A model generated the notes under the pieces. The model searched no databases and was not told the origin of the DNA. It worked only from the letters and a program-made list of their open reading frames with translations. A program made the translations under genes and the position numbers. From Nephrocerus scutellatus (lineage: Eukaryota; Arthropoda; Insecta; Diptera; Pipunculidae): a DNA stretch of 64,000 bases. The stretch spans positions 51,477,843 through 51,541,842 of the forward strand of contig OX352762.1 of NCBI GenBank assembly GCA_947095585.1. Direction: 5' to 3'. Below, one piece after another: positions 1 through 11,384 of this stretch (positions are counted from its first letter, which is position 1; every line of letters begins with the position of its first letter).

Positions 1-840
1 GTTGGTACAATGACTATATTCAGATGCACTGCTAAGCGACTTCGGTTAGAATACAAAGAGAGAATCGTTTTAGCATGAAATTTTGCATGCGAAGGATGGA
101 TGGATAGGTAAAAGATAAATAGAAGAGGAAAATATCCTCAAATTTAAGAGCTAACTACACTCTGTTCACACATACACAAATCGGGCAAACGCATTTGGAA
201 AAGAGATGATGACAGTTTGATAAAACCGTGAAACTACCACCAATCGTACTATACATATGATTAGACTACTTCTCAATTTGTCTTGCGAATATGTCTTTAA
301 ATAAAACACACGAGTATTATAGAGTAACTAATAAATAAAATAATTAAATTTAGTAAAATTATCAAGTATGCATCTAATGTTATGTTATGGATGATTCTGT
401 CAGTAGCTCACTTTTAGTTTGCACGAAATACTGCGACGAAACAAAGTGAGGATTTGCAGTACATATTCTATTGTGCACAGACAACTGCGCTGTCTCCCCG
501 CAGGTACTTTAAACTGTTCTTATAAGTAGTTACTACTTTGCGGACCAAATATACAAACATATAAATTATTTTCTTTAAATATTAAGAATAGTAAATCCTA
601 CGAATCCTATATTTTCAATTTATGTCAAATGTAAACTTTATCGCCTTCTTTTTCGCTTAAAAAATTACAGTATTACATTATGCACAGAGGATTTGCAGTA
701 TATATTCCATTATGCTCATTCTCCCCGCAGTGGTGGTTTGTTAAAGGGGATAGTCTTCACTGGTGATAGAACAAAACTATGACTTAGCAATACCATACAT
801 ATTGTCAGCATAAAATTGAATTTAATGAATTTTGAATTAA
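1..840. other. Gene-free AT-rich stretch with two degenerate direct repeats
   Basis: No coding region is recognisable. Two imperfect direct repeats are visible at about 448-506 and 684-731. Both carry GAGGATTTGCAGTA and end in CTCCCCGCAG. They may be scraps of an old element. Nothing else is supportable. Confidence 0.4.
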
Positions 841-1556
841 CATGGATGGGTGTGCCTACCGTTTTCTGATGTTTGTTCCTTTCTGATCTTGGTAAGCCTC
901 ATCGCCTCAGAATTCTGTAGCCATTTGGAGAAATTTTCGTTTCCTTGATGACCACTGAGGTGCTGGGTGAGAGATTTCCAGATACGAGCCGCTTAGTGCC
1001 GTTGTCTGCTGGGGTAACTTCCCTACAATGCGGGCGAGCGCTTTCTTGGGAGGCTGCAAAAGTGATGCATTTTTATCTCTAGATAAAGGACTGCTTTACT
1101 TTCCATTTGGGTATGAGAGCTAATTTGGGGCGATTTCCTTGCCTGAGGCAAGAATGGTGCAGTCGTCAGCGTACGATATTAATATTACTCCGATAGGTGG
1201 TGCAGGGAGTTTTGCCATGTAGTGGTTGAAGAGAGTCGGTGGAGGATCCCTCCTTGTGGACACCTTGCTTAACTTTCCTGTATAGCGATTTGTTGTTCCG
1301 GAATTCGACGTAAGATTTCCTACTATTAAGGTAGATGGTATGCCATCGTTTCGTGGTGTTGGAAAGCTGTGACTCTAGGATGTCTTGTAGTAAGATGCCT
1401 AGGTCAACGGTGTCGAATGCCTTAGATAGGTCCAGTACAACAAGGACAGTGCGGTCACAGGGACGCTGTTTATTTGGTCCTTTTCCGCGCTGCTTGCGAA
1501 AGCCGTGTTGGTGTTCAGCTAACTGGAGTTTGTAATGAAGCTGAGGAAGTAGTATA

Positions 1557-1903
1557 ATAAATAATATTTGGCGCGACAGACCATTGCGGTCCAAGGCCTA
1601 ACTTCTCGCGACTATTTGTTACATGTTAATTTTTTTTGGACACAAATGGAAGGGACCTACAATTTAAGGCCGGATCCGAACGGCGAATTGAGAAGCTTTC
1701 CGTGACAAGGTATTAATTACTCTCGGAACGTTTGTCACCCATTCGCGAGAGGTGGGACACCGTGAAAAATACTTTTGCTGGGATTCGAACCTGAACCTCC
1801 TGCGCAGCAGCCATGTGCATTACCAATGAGCCACGGCGCCCACGAACCTGAAACTCCTGCACAGCAGCCATGTGCATTACCACTGAGCCACGGCGCCCAC
1901 GAT
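1557..1903 (-). mobile_element. tRNA-derived SINE with a duplicated tRNA-like head and 11-bp TSD
   Basis: The insert is flanked by GAAGTAGTATA at 1546-1556 and 1904-1914, which is a target-site duplication inside LINE RT. On the minus strand it begins with two tandem copies of a tRNA-like head. Each copy has an A box (TGGCTCAGTGG, then TGGCTCATTGG); the second is followed by a perfect B box GGTTCGAATCC. About 200 bp of body follow, ending near a GGACCGCA block and an AT-rich tail. A headless second copy of the body lies at 23832-24012. The body is not obviously related to the LINEs in this window. SINEs depend on a partner LINE for retrotransposition; the partner is unknown. Confidence 0.85.
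1781..1890 (-). promoter_or_regulatory. Internal RNA polymerase III promoter boxes of the SINE
   Basis: On the minus strand the B box GGTTCGAATCC is at 1791-1781. A-box matches are at 1833-1823 and 1890-1880. A-to-B spacing for the inner head is about 42 bp, normal for a type 2 promoter. The outer head has an A box, but its B-box position reads GGTTCGTGG, so it is truncated at the head-head junction. Confidence 0.75.
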
Positions 1904-2229
1904 GAAGTAGTATATATTCTAGTATTTTCGCTGTTGGAGACAGGAGAGAAATTGGACGATACGTGGGTCCTTGGTCTGCCTGTTTACCGGACTTGAGTAG
2001 GGAAATAATCCTGCACGTTTTCCAAGGGTCAAGGATGTCTAATGTTTTAAGTGAAAGGTTGAAGATTTGAGTGATGTAAGTGATACCTGTTAAGCCTAGA
2101 TGTTTGAGCATAATCGTTGCGATTCCATCCGGTCCAATGGCTTTGGGGGTTTGCGTATGGCTGATTCGACTTCGGAGGGAAGTAGAATATGTGTGGTGTT
2201 GTCGTGGTCAAGGCTGTTTTTTTTTAATA

Positions 2230-2740
2230 ATTCGCGCGTTTCAAGGGGTTCGCACCCTTATAATGCTCCATATAGCCGAGCTCCATATAGCTGGCGTAGC
2301 GTGGGCGTTAAGGAAAAGGAGGAGAAAAGAGGAGATGTCTATGAGCTTGTGTTTTGAATGCCTGTGGATCATTGTAATGTGGGAAGACAGAGCTTGGCAA
2401 AGCATTTCCCATACGTGTTGTACGGCTGAAGAACGAATCCCTGAATTTAACTGTACGTCCGAAGATGGGCTTAAGGGTAAACTGATGAGCATTTAGAGCG
2501 CCACGAGTACTGCGGTTGAATTCATGGAGAGTGACAAGCAGGAAACGTTCCTACGGTGTTCAAGCGAATCTATTGATTTTGCTATATTTGCGTCACTGAT
2601 AAGTTTTTTCGCGCGGTTTTGAATTCTTTCTAGCTGATGCAAAGTAGTTTTAGGCGCACCAGACCAGATATGGCAATTGAACTCATAAAAGCGCAGCGTT
2701 TTTGGCGACGGTAAATATGTGGTCATTCCAACGAAGCTTG
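2230..2740 (-). pseudogene. Jockey-like LINE ORF2 C-terminal fragment
   Basis: Minus-strand translation gives the conserved post-RT C-terminal region: FYEFNCHIWSG, then QLERIQNRAKKLI, SLEHRRNVSCLSL, and in another frame a KPIFGHTVKFRDSFF-like block. It is collinear with the larger copy at 10535-12000 but lacks about 60 bp around 2520 that the other copy has. It sits directly upstream (minus sense) of the N-terminal RT part at 2220, so the order is C-terminus then N-terminus. This means two different insertions or a rearrangement. It contains frameshifts and is not functional. Confidence 0.75.
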
Positions 2741-2768
2741 CCGTTAACGCACATACAAAGAATAGCGA

Positions 2769-2802
2769 GATTTATATTATATTATATTTATATTAGACTC
2801 TG
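2769..2802. repeat. AT-rich TTATA-type simple repeat
   Basis: A short run of TATAT/TATTA units (ATATTATATTATATTTATAT-like) at the junction between the Jockey fragment and the Penelope-like fragment. Confidence 0.6.
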
Positions 2803-3008
2803 ATGTGGCTAAAATTTGGTTGGATTTCTAGTAATGGTAATTTTATAGTAAATAATTGTTCCAACACTATGTCTGCTAAAATAGGTGAAAATGGATTTTC
2901 CATTGCTAGACGAAATGTTTGTTTATAAAAAACATTTTGGTATTTAATACAATTATTATTAATTACACATACGTTTAGTGTTTCTAAAAATTCCACTCTG
3001 ATTCGCAT
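2793..3008 (-). pseudogene. Penelope-like element reverse transcriptase fragment
   Basis: The minus frame contains KYQNVFYKQTFRLAMENPF followed by SPILADIVLEQL. This matches the Penelope RT signature (phenylalanine-tyrosine, YKQ, a degenerate MGSPLSP, then LADI and a hydrophobic helix). Only about 70 residues are open and the glycine of the MGSP block is replaced. No GIY-YIG domain is visible. Assignment rests on motif similarity only. Confidence 0.6.
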
Positions 3009-3010
3009 AC

Positions 3011-3339
3011 ATACATCTTCGATTTCTTTTCATCTATTATTGCTGCTTTTGCTATTTATAAAGGAACATTTATAAAAAGTGATACTATATTTAAAGATGC
3101 TTATATCTCGTCAGCCCCTCTCTCGTCATGAAGCTTTGGTTGAACTAATTACCACCAATAATAGGCGTTTGTATAATGACAGTCGAAAATTCTGAAAGCC
3201 TAGAAGAACCTTGTAACTCAGCTAACCAACTATACGATACGCAGGTTTCCGAAGTAGACATTACCCGACAGGAAAGTGACAACACTTTAGAAAACATGAA
3301 TAGAACGCCAAGAAGTTGGCGGTCCATTGATGACAGTTA
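3011..3339. other. Unassigned spacer at the 3' edge of BEL1
   Basis: No recognised domain. It holds a 54-codon acidic plus-strand ORF (3176-3340) without identifiable homology, and lies where the 3' end of the minus-strand BEL1 element would be. I could not recognise an LTR here. Confidence 0.3.
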
Positions 3340-5690
3340 AGACCAGAGCATGTTCTAAGATGTCACCCGTTCTCACAGTCATTTGACGGAAGAGGCATAG
3401 CCGTGTATGCGGCTTTGGCACATTGAGCAGTGCCAGGTAGTGGCGTTGTTGGTTGTCTGAGCTCGTGCCCTGCAGCATTCCACAGTGAAACTCCGATTCC
3501 AGTCTCTGATGTTGACTAGACCTGAGCATCGTCGGATATGTCACCAGTGTCCGCAGATGAGGAGATGTTTCTGTTTATCCTTGTGTTGCATACAGAGCAT
3601 GTTCAGATCTGAGGACGTGGATTCGGCTCGATGCCGACTAGTAAGAGTAGTATGCGGAGCAAGGATGCCGGCGTAATTTGCTCCACTATGGAAAAAACGT
3701 TTGGAGTGAACGAATTGTAGTTGATTGATTATATTCTTTGGCCAAGAAATCCTGGGTCGATTCCGGGACGAAGACACAAATGTCATGAGAATCGGTTGCC
3801 TCGTTGTCGCTACCAGTGCTTGTTGACCCGCATGTAGATGTTTCTCATGGAGATGTCGTGCTAGCAGTTTGACAATTAGACCTTCGTTTGGTAGAACTAT
3901 TGGGTGTTTGGAATGCTTGTTGCTTGTAGCCTTCCGCCAACACGAATTAGTCCTCATCAACAAATGGTTCCAAGGAACTTAGCTTGCTTCCCGTTGAGAC
4001 ACAACCAGTTTTCGCCAATTTTGCCAGGTCTTCCGAGAAGTATTCAGTCTGAATTTACCTTAGTATGAAAATTTCAGCTTCGTATTCTTCCAGTGCCTGC
4101 CCGCATATTCTATTATGTCTCTGTGGATTGCGGAGGAATCTCCGAATGTATGGAATAACTTGTAATTTTATCAAAGACCCTCTGTGGTCAATAGATTCAA
4201 TTAATGATTTCTTCCTTCTACAGCATGGCAGAACTCTTTTCTTCCTTTTGATCATATATTGAAACAATGAGCTCTGAGGGCAACTCGCTTTCTGGCTCTC
4301 GTAAAAATCCAGACCCCTTGAACCATTGCGTTGATGTTAGTAGTTTGTCGGGCCTCATGCCTCTGAAGACCTTGTCAGCTGGATTGTATTTTGCTGGTAC
4401 ATGTTTCCAGTCCTTGAATTGCGACAGAACAGAAGCTTATTCTCATAGCTTTGAATTTCTGCCATTCGATTTGCAACAAATGTTTTAAATGAAGATGACT
4501 CCTTTATGATCCATGCTGATGTGATCATTGAGTCCGTCCAATAGACTGTTCTATTTATATGAATATTTAAATATCCCTTCACGTTGCTGACCAATTCCGC
4601 TAATAGCACTGCAGCAGAGAGCTCAAGCCCGGGCATTGATAGCCTCTTTAGAGGTGCTACCCGAGACTTTGCACACAAAAGGTTCACAGAAATTCAGGAA
4701 TTAGCCTCTATACATCTAATGTAGGCCGCAGCACCATAGGCCCTTTAACTTGCATCCGAGAAGCCATGAATCTCGATAGCCTTTGCCTTGCTTGACGAGA
4801 ATACATGCCGTGGAATTGTGAGAGAGTTCAGCATTAACAGTTTTTGACGAAAGTTTTGCCACCCGGTATGTAATTCTTGGGGTATCCCAGTCTAATTTTA
4901 GCATCCAGAGTTCTTGTAACATAATTTTTGCTGTAGTGATAACTGGGTTTAATAACCCCAGTGGATCATATAAACGCGCCGTGTCTGATAGGAAGGAGCG
5001 TTTGGTTGTATGCCTGTTTTCTGATAAACTTGTTTTTTATCGCGAAATAGTCCTTAAATGGATACCAGGTCATGCCAAGGGTTTTGATATGCTCACTCTA
5101 CTTGTCCCCAATGTCGACCTTGATTTCAATGGGGCTCGCAGGTATGCCCTGTAACAGCTGAGGATGATTTGATCACCACTTTCTTAATTCAAATCCTCCT
5201 CTTTTAAGCAAAGCTTCAAGTTCCTTTTGCATAGTAAGTGCCTTTGCAAAGTCATCATGGCCCGTCATGCCATCATCCACGTAGAAATCGGACTTGACAA
5301 TTTTTGCACCCTCTGGGTAATCTCGTTCTTCCAAATCTGCTAAATGCTGCAGACTTTTTGTTGCTAATTAGGAGGCCGAATATGTGCCATAAGTGACAGT
5401 GCAAAGTTGGTAGTATTTCAACGGTTGTTGTGCATAATCCCTCCAGATAACAACTTGGAACATTTTGTCCTTGTCGCTCATGAGAATCTGTCGATACATT
5501 TTGGCAATGTCAGCGGTAAAGACATACTGCTAATAGCGAAATCGGAGCAGCAACCAAAATAGTTCATTCTGAATTGTGGGTCCCACCCTCTATTCCTCTT
5601 ACCGTATTTTTTTGACATTTCTGTTCAGCGGCGGTAAGTTTTCTCTTCGACGTCGACGCATCTTCTTTAATTTTTCAAAATTTCTTCAGC
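3340..5690 (-). pseudogene. BEL/Pao retrotransposon BEL1 pol: RT, RNase H, integrase N-terminus
   Basis: Minus-strand order is RT then RNase H then integrase. RT covers about 5650-5160, with an intact YVDD box (FYVDDGMTGHDD) and an RKWW-like block. The RNase H and connection region covers about 4920-4270, with KSRVAPLKRLSMPGLEL, YWTDSM and FKTFVANRMAEIQ. The integrase zinc-binding and early core region covers about 3963-3560, with HPIVLPNEG, LLARHLHEKHLH and HSGANYAG. These blocks are diagnostic of BEL/Pao pol (established knowledge). Several frameshifts and stops are present. The protease and gag of the same element lie at 8110-9930, separated by an RTE LINE inserted at 5701-8033. No env or LTR was recognised. 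Confidence 0.88.
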
Positions 5691-5700
5691 TGATCATGTA

Positions 5701-8033
5701 ATTCGGCGGTCAGCCATGCATGTGGCCGCAACTATCTCTGACTGGTGGAAGTGCGATTAAACCTCCAGGTGGTGGCCGCTGGTATTTTTTTTTTCCAGTA
5801 CAGGAAAAGCGAAATGATCGGGATAGTCCATTAAAAGAAAGGTTGGCGCGAGGCCAACAACCTCGCCCGTAAAAAACCATATTACGGAACCCAAAATCAG
5901 CCTCTGATGAACGACGACGACCACGGCAACGAAAACGACTAAACGATTTAACAATTTTCTCATGGAACGTACGCTCACTGTATAGAGCTCGAGCTGCACA
6001 ACAGCCAGCCGATACCATGCCCAAATATAATGCTGACATAACAGCAATTCAGGAGATGCGATGGACGGGGAATGGTGTGTTACAAAAATCAGAATATGAC
6101 ATATATTACAGCTGTCATGCAACACATCATGTGCAGGAAGAGTAAGTCCTGGGGCTGAGATGCCGGGCGTAGAAGAGAAATGGACACGCCTTAAGAATAC
6201 TGTCATTAGTACTGCTGACTCCATCTTAGGCAGTAGTCGTAGAGATCGGAACGGCTGGTTCGATGACTTATGTAAGCTAGCGACTGAACGTAAGAATGTT
6301 GCGTACCGAGCAATGCAACAATCTTATAGAACGCGGGCACGCGAAGATGAATATAAAGAGCTCAGAGGACATGAAACAGTTCACCGGCAAAAGAAAGCAG
6401 CCTGTGAGAAGAATCTCGTCCGTGAACTAGAACAGTATAGAGAGCGAGGACCGCACCAGGAGCGGAAGTTCTACCAAAGAGTCCGCGGTATGACGCAATA
6501 CACACCGCGTTGCACATACTGCAAGGACAAAGGGTAATCTGATCGCCGATCTCAAAGGCATCTTAGAGCGATGGGAAAAGCACTTTCATGAGTTGCTTAA
6601 TGGCCAGCTTACTGAAGATTTGGAGGCTCCACCAATGACCGAAGACCACACTATGCTGCCCCCACCAAGCAGTTAACAGAGCGATGAATCGGCTCAAAAA
6701 TAATAAGGCCCCGGGATCTGATGGTATGTCAGCGGAGCTAATTAAAACAGGAGGCCACGCAATACACCAAGCAATTCATGAACTAATATTGCAAGTATGG
6801 GAGGAAGAATCTATGCCAGAAGACTGGCGAAGAGGCATCCTGAGCCGCATACATAAGAAAGGAAATATCACAACCTGCAGCAATTATCGTGGTATAACGT
6901 TGTTGAGTACCGCGTATAAGATTTTCTCCTCTATCCTTCAAGACAGGATAGCCCCATACGCTAAATGGATCATTGGTCCATACCAGTGTGGGTTCATCCC
7001 AGGCAAATCAACAACTGATCAGATTTACACCCTTAGGCAGGTGATGGAAAAATGTCAAGATTTTTGAAACTCACTACACCATCTTTTTATAGACTTTAAA
7101 GCCGCCTATGATAGAATAGCCAGAGTAGAACTTTATAAAGCCATGAGAGAATTCGGCACCCCAAATAAACTGACACGACTATGTAGGTTGACCATGACCA
7201 ATTTTATAAGCCAAGTAAAAATATCTGGATCACTACCAAGCCCATTCAACATATATAACGGGCTCCGACAAGGGGATGGACTGGCCTGCGTCCTCTTCAA
7301 CCTGGGGTTGGAGAAAGTGATCCAAGACTCTGACGTAACGGCGAAAGGAACAATCCTCTATAAGTCCATTCAGATACTGGCTTACGCAGACGATATTACC
7401 ATCGTTGGTAGAAACCGAAGAGCTGTACAGGAAGCTTTCATCCAGATCGAGCAGGCGGCACGAAATCTGGGGCTGCATATAAATGAGAGTAAAACAAAGT
7501 ACATGGTGGCCACGTCTGCGAGTAGAAGATCCAACATTGGTCCCTCAATTCAAATAGTGGAGCGCGAATTTGAAGTAGTGCAATCCTTTAACTATCTCTG
7601 GTCAACTGTAGCAGCCGATAACAGCATGGAACCAGAAACACGCGCACGGTTTCTTAAAGCCAACAAAGCCTACCATAGCCTGTCAAGACTCTTTAAATCC
7701 AGGAATTTAACCATAACATTCAAGCTGTATGACAATGGTCATACCAGTACTTACATCTGGATCCGAGACTTGGGTGCTTAGCAAAAAGCATTCCGACCTC
7801 TTAGCCGCGTTCGAGAGAAAAGTCTTACGGAGAATTTTTGGCCCCGTATGTGAGGAGGGACGATTCAGGAGACTTTATAATGGTGAGGTCTACGATCGTT
7901 ACCGCGATGTCGACAGCGATGCTGGCCAAACCTACGCTGGAAGGACGGCGTAGACAAGGAAGCCCAGAGTTTAGGGATGCCAAACTGGATGACATCGGCT
8001 CGAAATCGGGACTTGGATTTGTCGACGTGGGGG
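5701..8033 (+). mobile_element. RTE-type LINE inserted into BEL1 pol
   Basis: A plus-strand LINE starts near a GGCGGTCAG block also found at the 5' end of another copy (51658). It lies between BEL1 protease and RT. Flanks 5686-5700 and 8034-8047 both begin TCAGCT and remain partly similar, so they may be a degenerate target duplication. Internal deletions remove much of the endonuclease (junction near 6138). Confidence 0.8.
5820..8030 (+). pseudogene. RTE LINE ORF2 (endonuclease remnant, RT)
   Basis: The protein would nick target DNA and reverse-transcribe the element RNA. The endonuclease N-terminus at about 5950-6137 shows WNVRSLYRARAA-like and ITAIQEMRWTGNGVL blocks, then jumps across a deletion to the post-endonuclease linker (6160-6537). 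RT begins at 6684 with NNKAPGSDGMSAELIK, NYRGITLLSTAYKIFS and CGFIPGKSTTDQI. A stop near 7066 separates it from the palm (LIDFKAAYDRI-like, about 7085-7110). The catalytic YADD is at 7383-7394. The C-terminal region runs to 8030. The domain set matches RTE/BovB-type LINEs, the source of craniofacial-development-protein-2-like sequences. It has at least three frame breaks. Confidence 0.88.
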
Positions 8034-8109
8034 TCAGCTAATTGTATGTTCGCTGGTACCTTCCACCCAACGATTTTGATGTCCTGTCGTGGTTGTTGAG
8101 ATGTTATTT

Positions 8110-8345
8110 GTGGCAGTATAAAAACCTAAACTGTGGCACTGAAACTTGTATTTCTGGACTGAATTTCGTTTGCAGTTCTAGTATGATATTTGGATTTCGA
8201 TGATCCTATTCTCTCTATTTGGAATTGCTGGGACAGCCTCTTTAGACCCAGTTTTCTGTATAGATTATCAGAGATAAATGAAAGCTGGAAGCCAGAATCA
8301 AGTATTGCTTTTGCCTCTACTGTATTTTTCTGACTGTCCAAAATG
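8110..8345 (-). pseudogene. BEL1 aspartic protease fragment
   Basis: The minus frame reads AKAILDSGFQLSFISDNLYRKL, the BEL/Pao protease active-site context (the family norm is DSGSQ). The residue after DSG is Phe rather than Ser. It lies between BEL1 gag (right) and the RTE insertion (left), in the expected gag-protease-RT order. Confidence 0.75.
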
Positions 8346-8479
8346 TTGATCCTTGCTGCTGCTAGAACAACGCAGGATGTTTTTCTTGAACTGGTGTATT
8401 GGTTGATGCACGCTGAATATACTTGGATTGGAGTATTATGTTTCTGTTAGCACTTCAAACAGTGTCCTGACTTGAAGTT

Positions 8480-9930
8480 GCGGTATGCGTGAACGGACTA
8501 CAAGCAGTTTAGGCAGAGCCTTAGTTGTCGTACCTTTAAATTTCTTTCTTGAGGAGACATTTGTAGAAACCTCTTGTATTTGGTTAAAATGTGAGAGACG
8601 TCCTTACATAGGTAGCACGTCCTTCCACTTTCTGCTGTGAATAAACAATTTGACTTATGGTATGATCTTTGGAAAGGTCTTTTTCTTCCATGACCAAGGG
8701 CTTTTAACATTTGAAAGCGTTTTTCCAAAACGCTAGAAATGTTGAAACCTGCGGAACTTCATGTGGATTGGAAAGGGATTGTTCAAACAAACGATGACTG
8801 TTTCTATGCGAAGGTTTCCAATACCAAGCAATGCTTCCTTTTTTCATGCATTTTAGTCCGCCTGCGGACTATTAGACGCTTATTCTCATAGCAGTTCTTG
8901 AAAATTGTCCAGGAGGTTACATAGCTTTCCCCGCTTGTCGGGAGTTGTTGGATCAGACGTGCAGCATCTCCTTTCACGTTTGCCTTTAAGCAATACATTG
9001 TGGTGACCCACTGTAGTGCAAGAGCGAGCGGTACGCTCTCCCATCAATTTTCGAGATTCGCTGCTCTTGCATTGCACTGGACCATCACATCACATTCGCG
9101 CTCTCTCTTTTGTATGCCACCAGCGCTGTTGTTTGTCGACCCTCTCAACGTACATGAAACGCTTGCAACTTCGCGAGCATTACGCACTCTATTTTTGACT
9201 GGTGGTGGTAGCGGACGCGCTGTCTGCTCTGCTTAGTATTGTATTTAATTTATAGTAGATTTACAGTGTGGAATAATGAATGATTTTGTTATTGCTGCTA
9301 GCGTGCTTCTATCCAATAGTTGGGTGAGAATGTCAGTGTAGGCATCCTCCACTTCAAAGAACTCATCTTGAGAATAGGAGCCAGATTCGTGTTCTGACAC
9401 TATCTCTTGATGAATTCTGGAAATGTTGTCCCGATGAGCCTTAACTGCATTCGATTGTTGGTCGATGTAGGCAACTGACTGTGTTTGCTCTAGCTCGACA
9501 TTGATCCCTTGAATGAGTCGTTTAAGACCTGCTGCTGCAACGGATTTAGCTCCGCCTTTGCTGTGATGTTGCTGCAGCAGAAGATGAGTTCATTTTATCA
9601 AGTGTGGATGTTGATTGATTTGTTTCGTCAATAATTTATTCCAAACGTTCCTTAAATTGGTCGTTCATGTTCTTTACTGGGTCAAAGAACTTCTGCTCAA
9701 AGTAGTCGTGTTTTGGGTTCGCATCTCTTAAGAACCTGGATGTTTTCATCTCTTCTGCTAAAGTCATTCCACTCCTGGTTTAGCTACAGCAATCTGTTCT
9801 TAAAGTATTTGGTGGTTTTTCGTGTAGCCGAGTCCTTTTTAAAATTGGTGAACATGCGCCATATGGCTTTTCCACGCTCGGCTTGCTCAGCAGTGAGTTG
9901 TTCAATTGTTGGATGCTCTTGAGTCAACTA
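8480..9930 (-). pseudogene. BEL1 Gag polyprotein remnant
   Basis: On the minus strand the N-terminal part (about 9930-9270) contains LTAEQAERGKAIWRMFTNF and KHDYFEQKFFD. It aligns by eye with the Gag N-terminus of BEL2 (about 41037-40800). The capsid-like block (about 9000-8810) contains LKANVKGDAARLIQQLP. The first zinc-knuckle region (8728-8498) contains CYLCKDVSHILTKYKRF and LRLCLNCL. About 260 bp at 9000-9260 do not continue the Gag frame and may be a small insert. Gag would form the virus-like particle. Multiple stops. Confidence 0.8.
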
Positions 9931-10530
9931 ATTTAACCTTTTTTAAGATAGACTGTGTTGGCCAAGTCTAATTTATACTATTCTATATTACATAAAAAGC
10001 CTTTAATCGCTTAATGACTATTCCTAAAACAAAAACCCTAAATTGACAATTGTATGTGGGTTACAATAAAAATGTGTAATTGACATAATGCATTTATGCC
10101 GGATTAGCTCAGTGTTGAAAGTAATGATAAGTGCTTAATCGACAAAAAGGTGTCGTTATTGCAAATAATGCTCCGATTGGATACATCGTATTGTTTGCTG
10201 TTAACACAGCCGATAATGCGATTGGCGTATTGCCAAAGGCAGTGGTTGATTGCTTAAATCGCATATCGTGATATGCAACACCATGTTTTCATTTTATTTC
10301 AAATATACATTTTATTGTATACTTTTGCGATTAAATAAATTTTGAAAAAACTAAAATTCGCATTCCTTTTGTAAGATTTGTGAACGCATAATGGAATGCA
10401 GCAATTGATGTCAGTAATAGCCTAGACATATTGAAGTCAAAATCGCGATTGAAAGATAAGATACACCGAGCGCATTCTGTGTTGCGCGTAGGAATCTACA
10501 TAATCCATTTTATTTTATATATAATTCGCG
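9931..10530. other. No recognisable gene; possible degraded BEL1 5' LTR region
   Basis: AT-rich sequence lying where the 5' LTR of the minus-strand BEL1 element should be. I found no matching copy on the other side of BEL1, so an LTR call cannot be supported. Confidence 0.3.
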
Positions 10531-10772
10531 CACGCTTAAAAGGGTTCGCACCCTTATAATGCTCGGCTAAATGCTTGAAACAGCGTGGGTGTTAAGGAAA
10601 GAGGAGAAAAGAGGAGATGTCAATGAGCTTGTGTTTTGAATGCCTGTGGATCATAGTGATGTGGAAAGACAGAGCAGAGAATGCCACATACGTGTTGTAC
10701 GGCTGAAGAACGAGTCCCTGAATTTAACTGTATGTCCGAAAATGGGCTTGAGGGTAAACTGATGAGCATTAA

Positions 10773-11384
10773 GGCTAATGACACACGAGCTCCTTTTGGC
10801 GCGCTCCCATTTGGTCGCGCGCCATGAGTACCCAGAGAACCAATGGAATGGTACACACGAGCGTCCGCGAACAAAAAGGAGTCGGTATGGTCGCGCGACC
10901 TTTTTTACGCAGCGACTTCCCTTCATGGCGCGCGAACCGTAGAGCGTCATGAGGGGTACTATTATATATCAGAATGAACACACGAGCGTCCAAATGGGAG
11001 TCATGAGGGGTACTGTTATATATCAGAATGTACATACGAGCGTCCAAATTGGAGCGCCTCATTTAAAATTTAATTTTTGAAAGGCAAGGTGAGTCTAAAT
11101 GCATTTTTAAATTTCCCGGTTGCAATACATAAATTAAATTAATGAATTTAGGAAAGGAAATCATGGATCGTATTGATTCTTTCTTTCTTTTTGCAACAAA
11201 TATAAAAATAAAACATTATTTTGAACTGTATTCATCTTGAATAACCAAACTAAACTAACAAGCATGATCAGTAAAATATGCTGTCGCGCGGTCAAAATGC
11301 AGCTCGTGTGACAACAAAGAAATTTTCTCCGGGCGCGCGGACAATTTGCCGCGCGACCTTTTTGCAGCTCGTGTGGCATTAGCC
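10773..11384. mobile_element. MITE with 19-bp TIRs and TAA target duplication (PIF/Harbinger-like)
   Basis: A 612-bp element begins GGCTAATGACACACGAGCT and ends with the inverse AGCTCGTGTGGCATTAGCC, one mismatch. It is flanked by TAA at 10770-10772 and 11385-11387. The homologous Jockey copy at about 2486 lacks it, so it is a true insertion. A 3-bp TWA duplication suggests PIF/Harbinger (inference). No transposase is encoded. Small ORFs across it are incidental. Confidence 0.8.
10947..11054 (+). repeat. Two 54-bp direct repeats inside the MITE
   Basis: Units 10947-11000 and 11001-11054 both begin TCATGAGGGGTACT and end near CGAGCGTCCAAA, differing at a few bases. The CACACGAGCG core also echoes the MITE terminus, so these could be subterminal transposase-binding repeats (inference). 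Confidence 0.8.

Larger units (their letters stand above)
1150..2220 (-). pseudogene. Jockey-clade non-LTR reverse transcriptase, interrupted by a SINE
   Basis: Read on the minus strand this is the RT domain of a LINE ORF2, which copies element RNA at a nicked chromosomal target. The fingers lie at 2220-1915, with a GPDG-type block, MLKHLG and YRPISLLSP. The palm resumes at 1594, with QHGFRKQR, the first catalytic Asp in LDLSKAFDTVD and a KQG block. The YADD catalytic box (SYADDCTILA) is at about 1172-1157, after a frameshift. The two halves are separated by a 347-bp SINE flanked by an 11-bp target duplication, and the protein frame resumes across it. Family clade is from motif style (Jockey-like, established knowledge); element name unknown. 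Non-functional. Confidence 0.85.

Noticed and set aside
1781..1890. A genuine tRNA gene on the minus strand
   Set aside because: The A and B boxes are good, but the head is fused to a repeated body, is duplicated, and is flanked by a target duplication inside a LINE, so it is a SINE head.
3176..3340. 54-codon acidic plus ORF
   Set aside because: It is open and balanced but short, lies at the edge of decayed elements and has no recognisable homology.
9016..9250. A small TIR element inside BEL1 Gag
   Set aside because: An inverted GTGCAAGAGC/GCTCTTGCA pair is present, but no clean ends or target duplication could be found.
10775..11062. 95-codon minus ORF within the MITE
   Set aside because: Repeat-derived; it contains two copies of the 54-bp unit and no recognisable domain.
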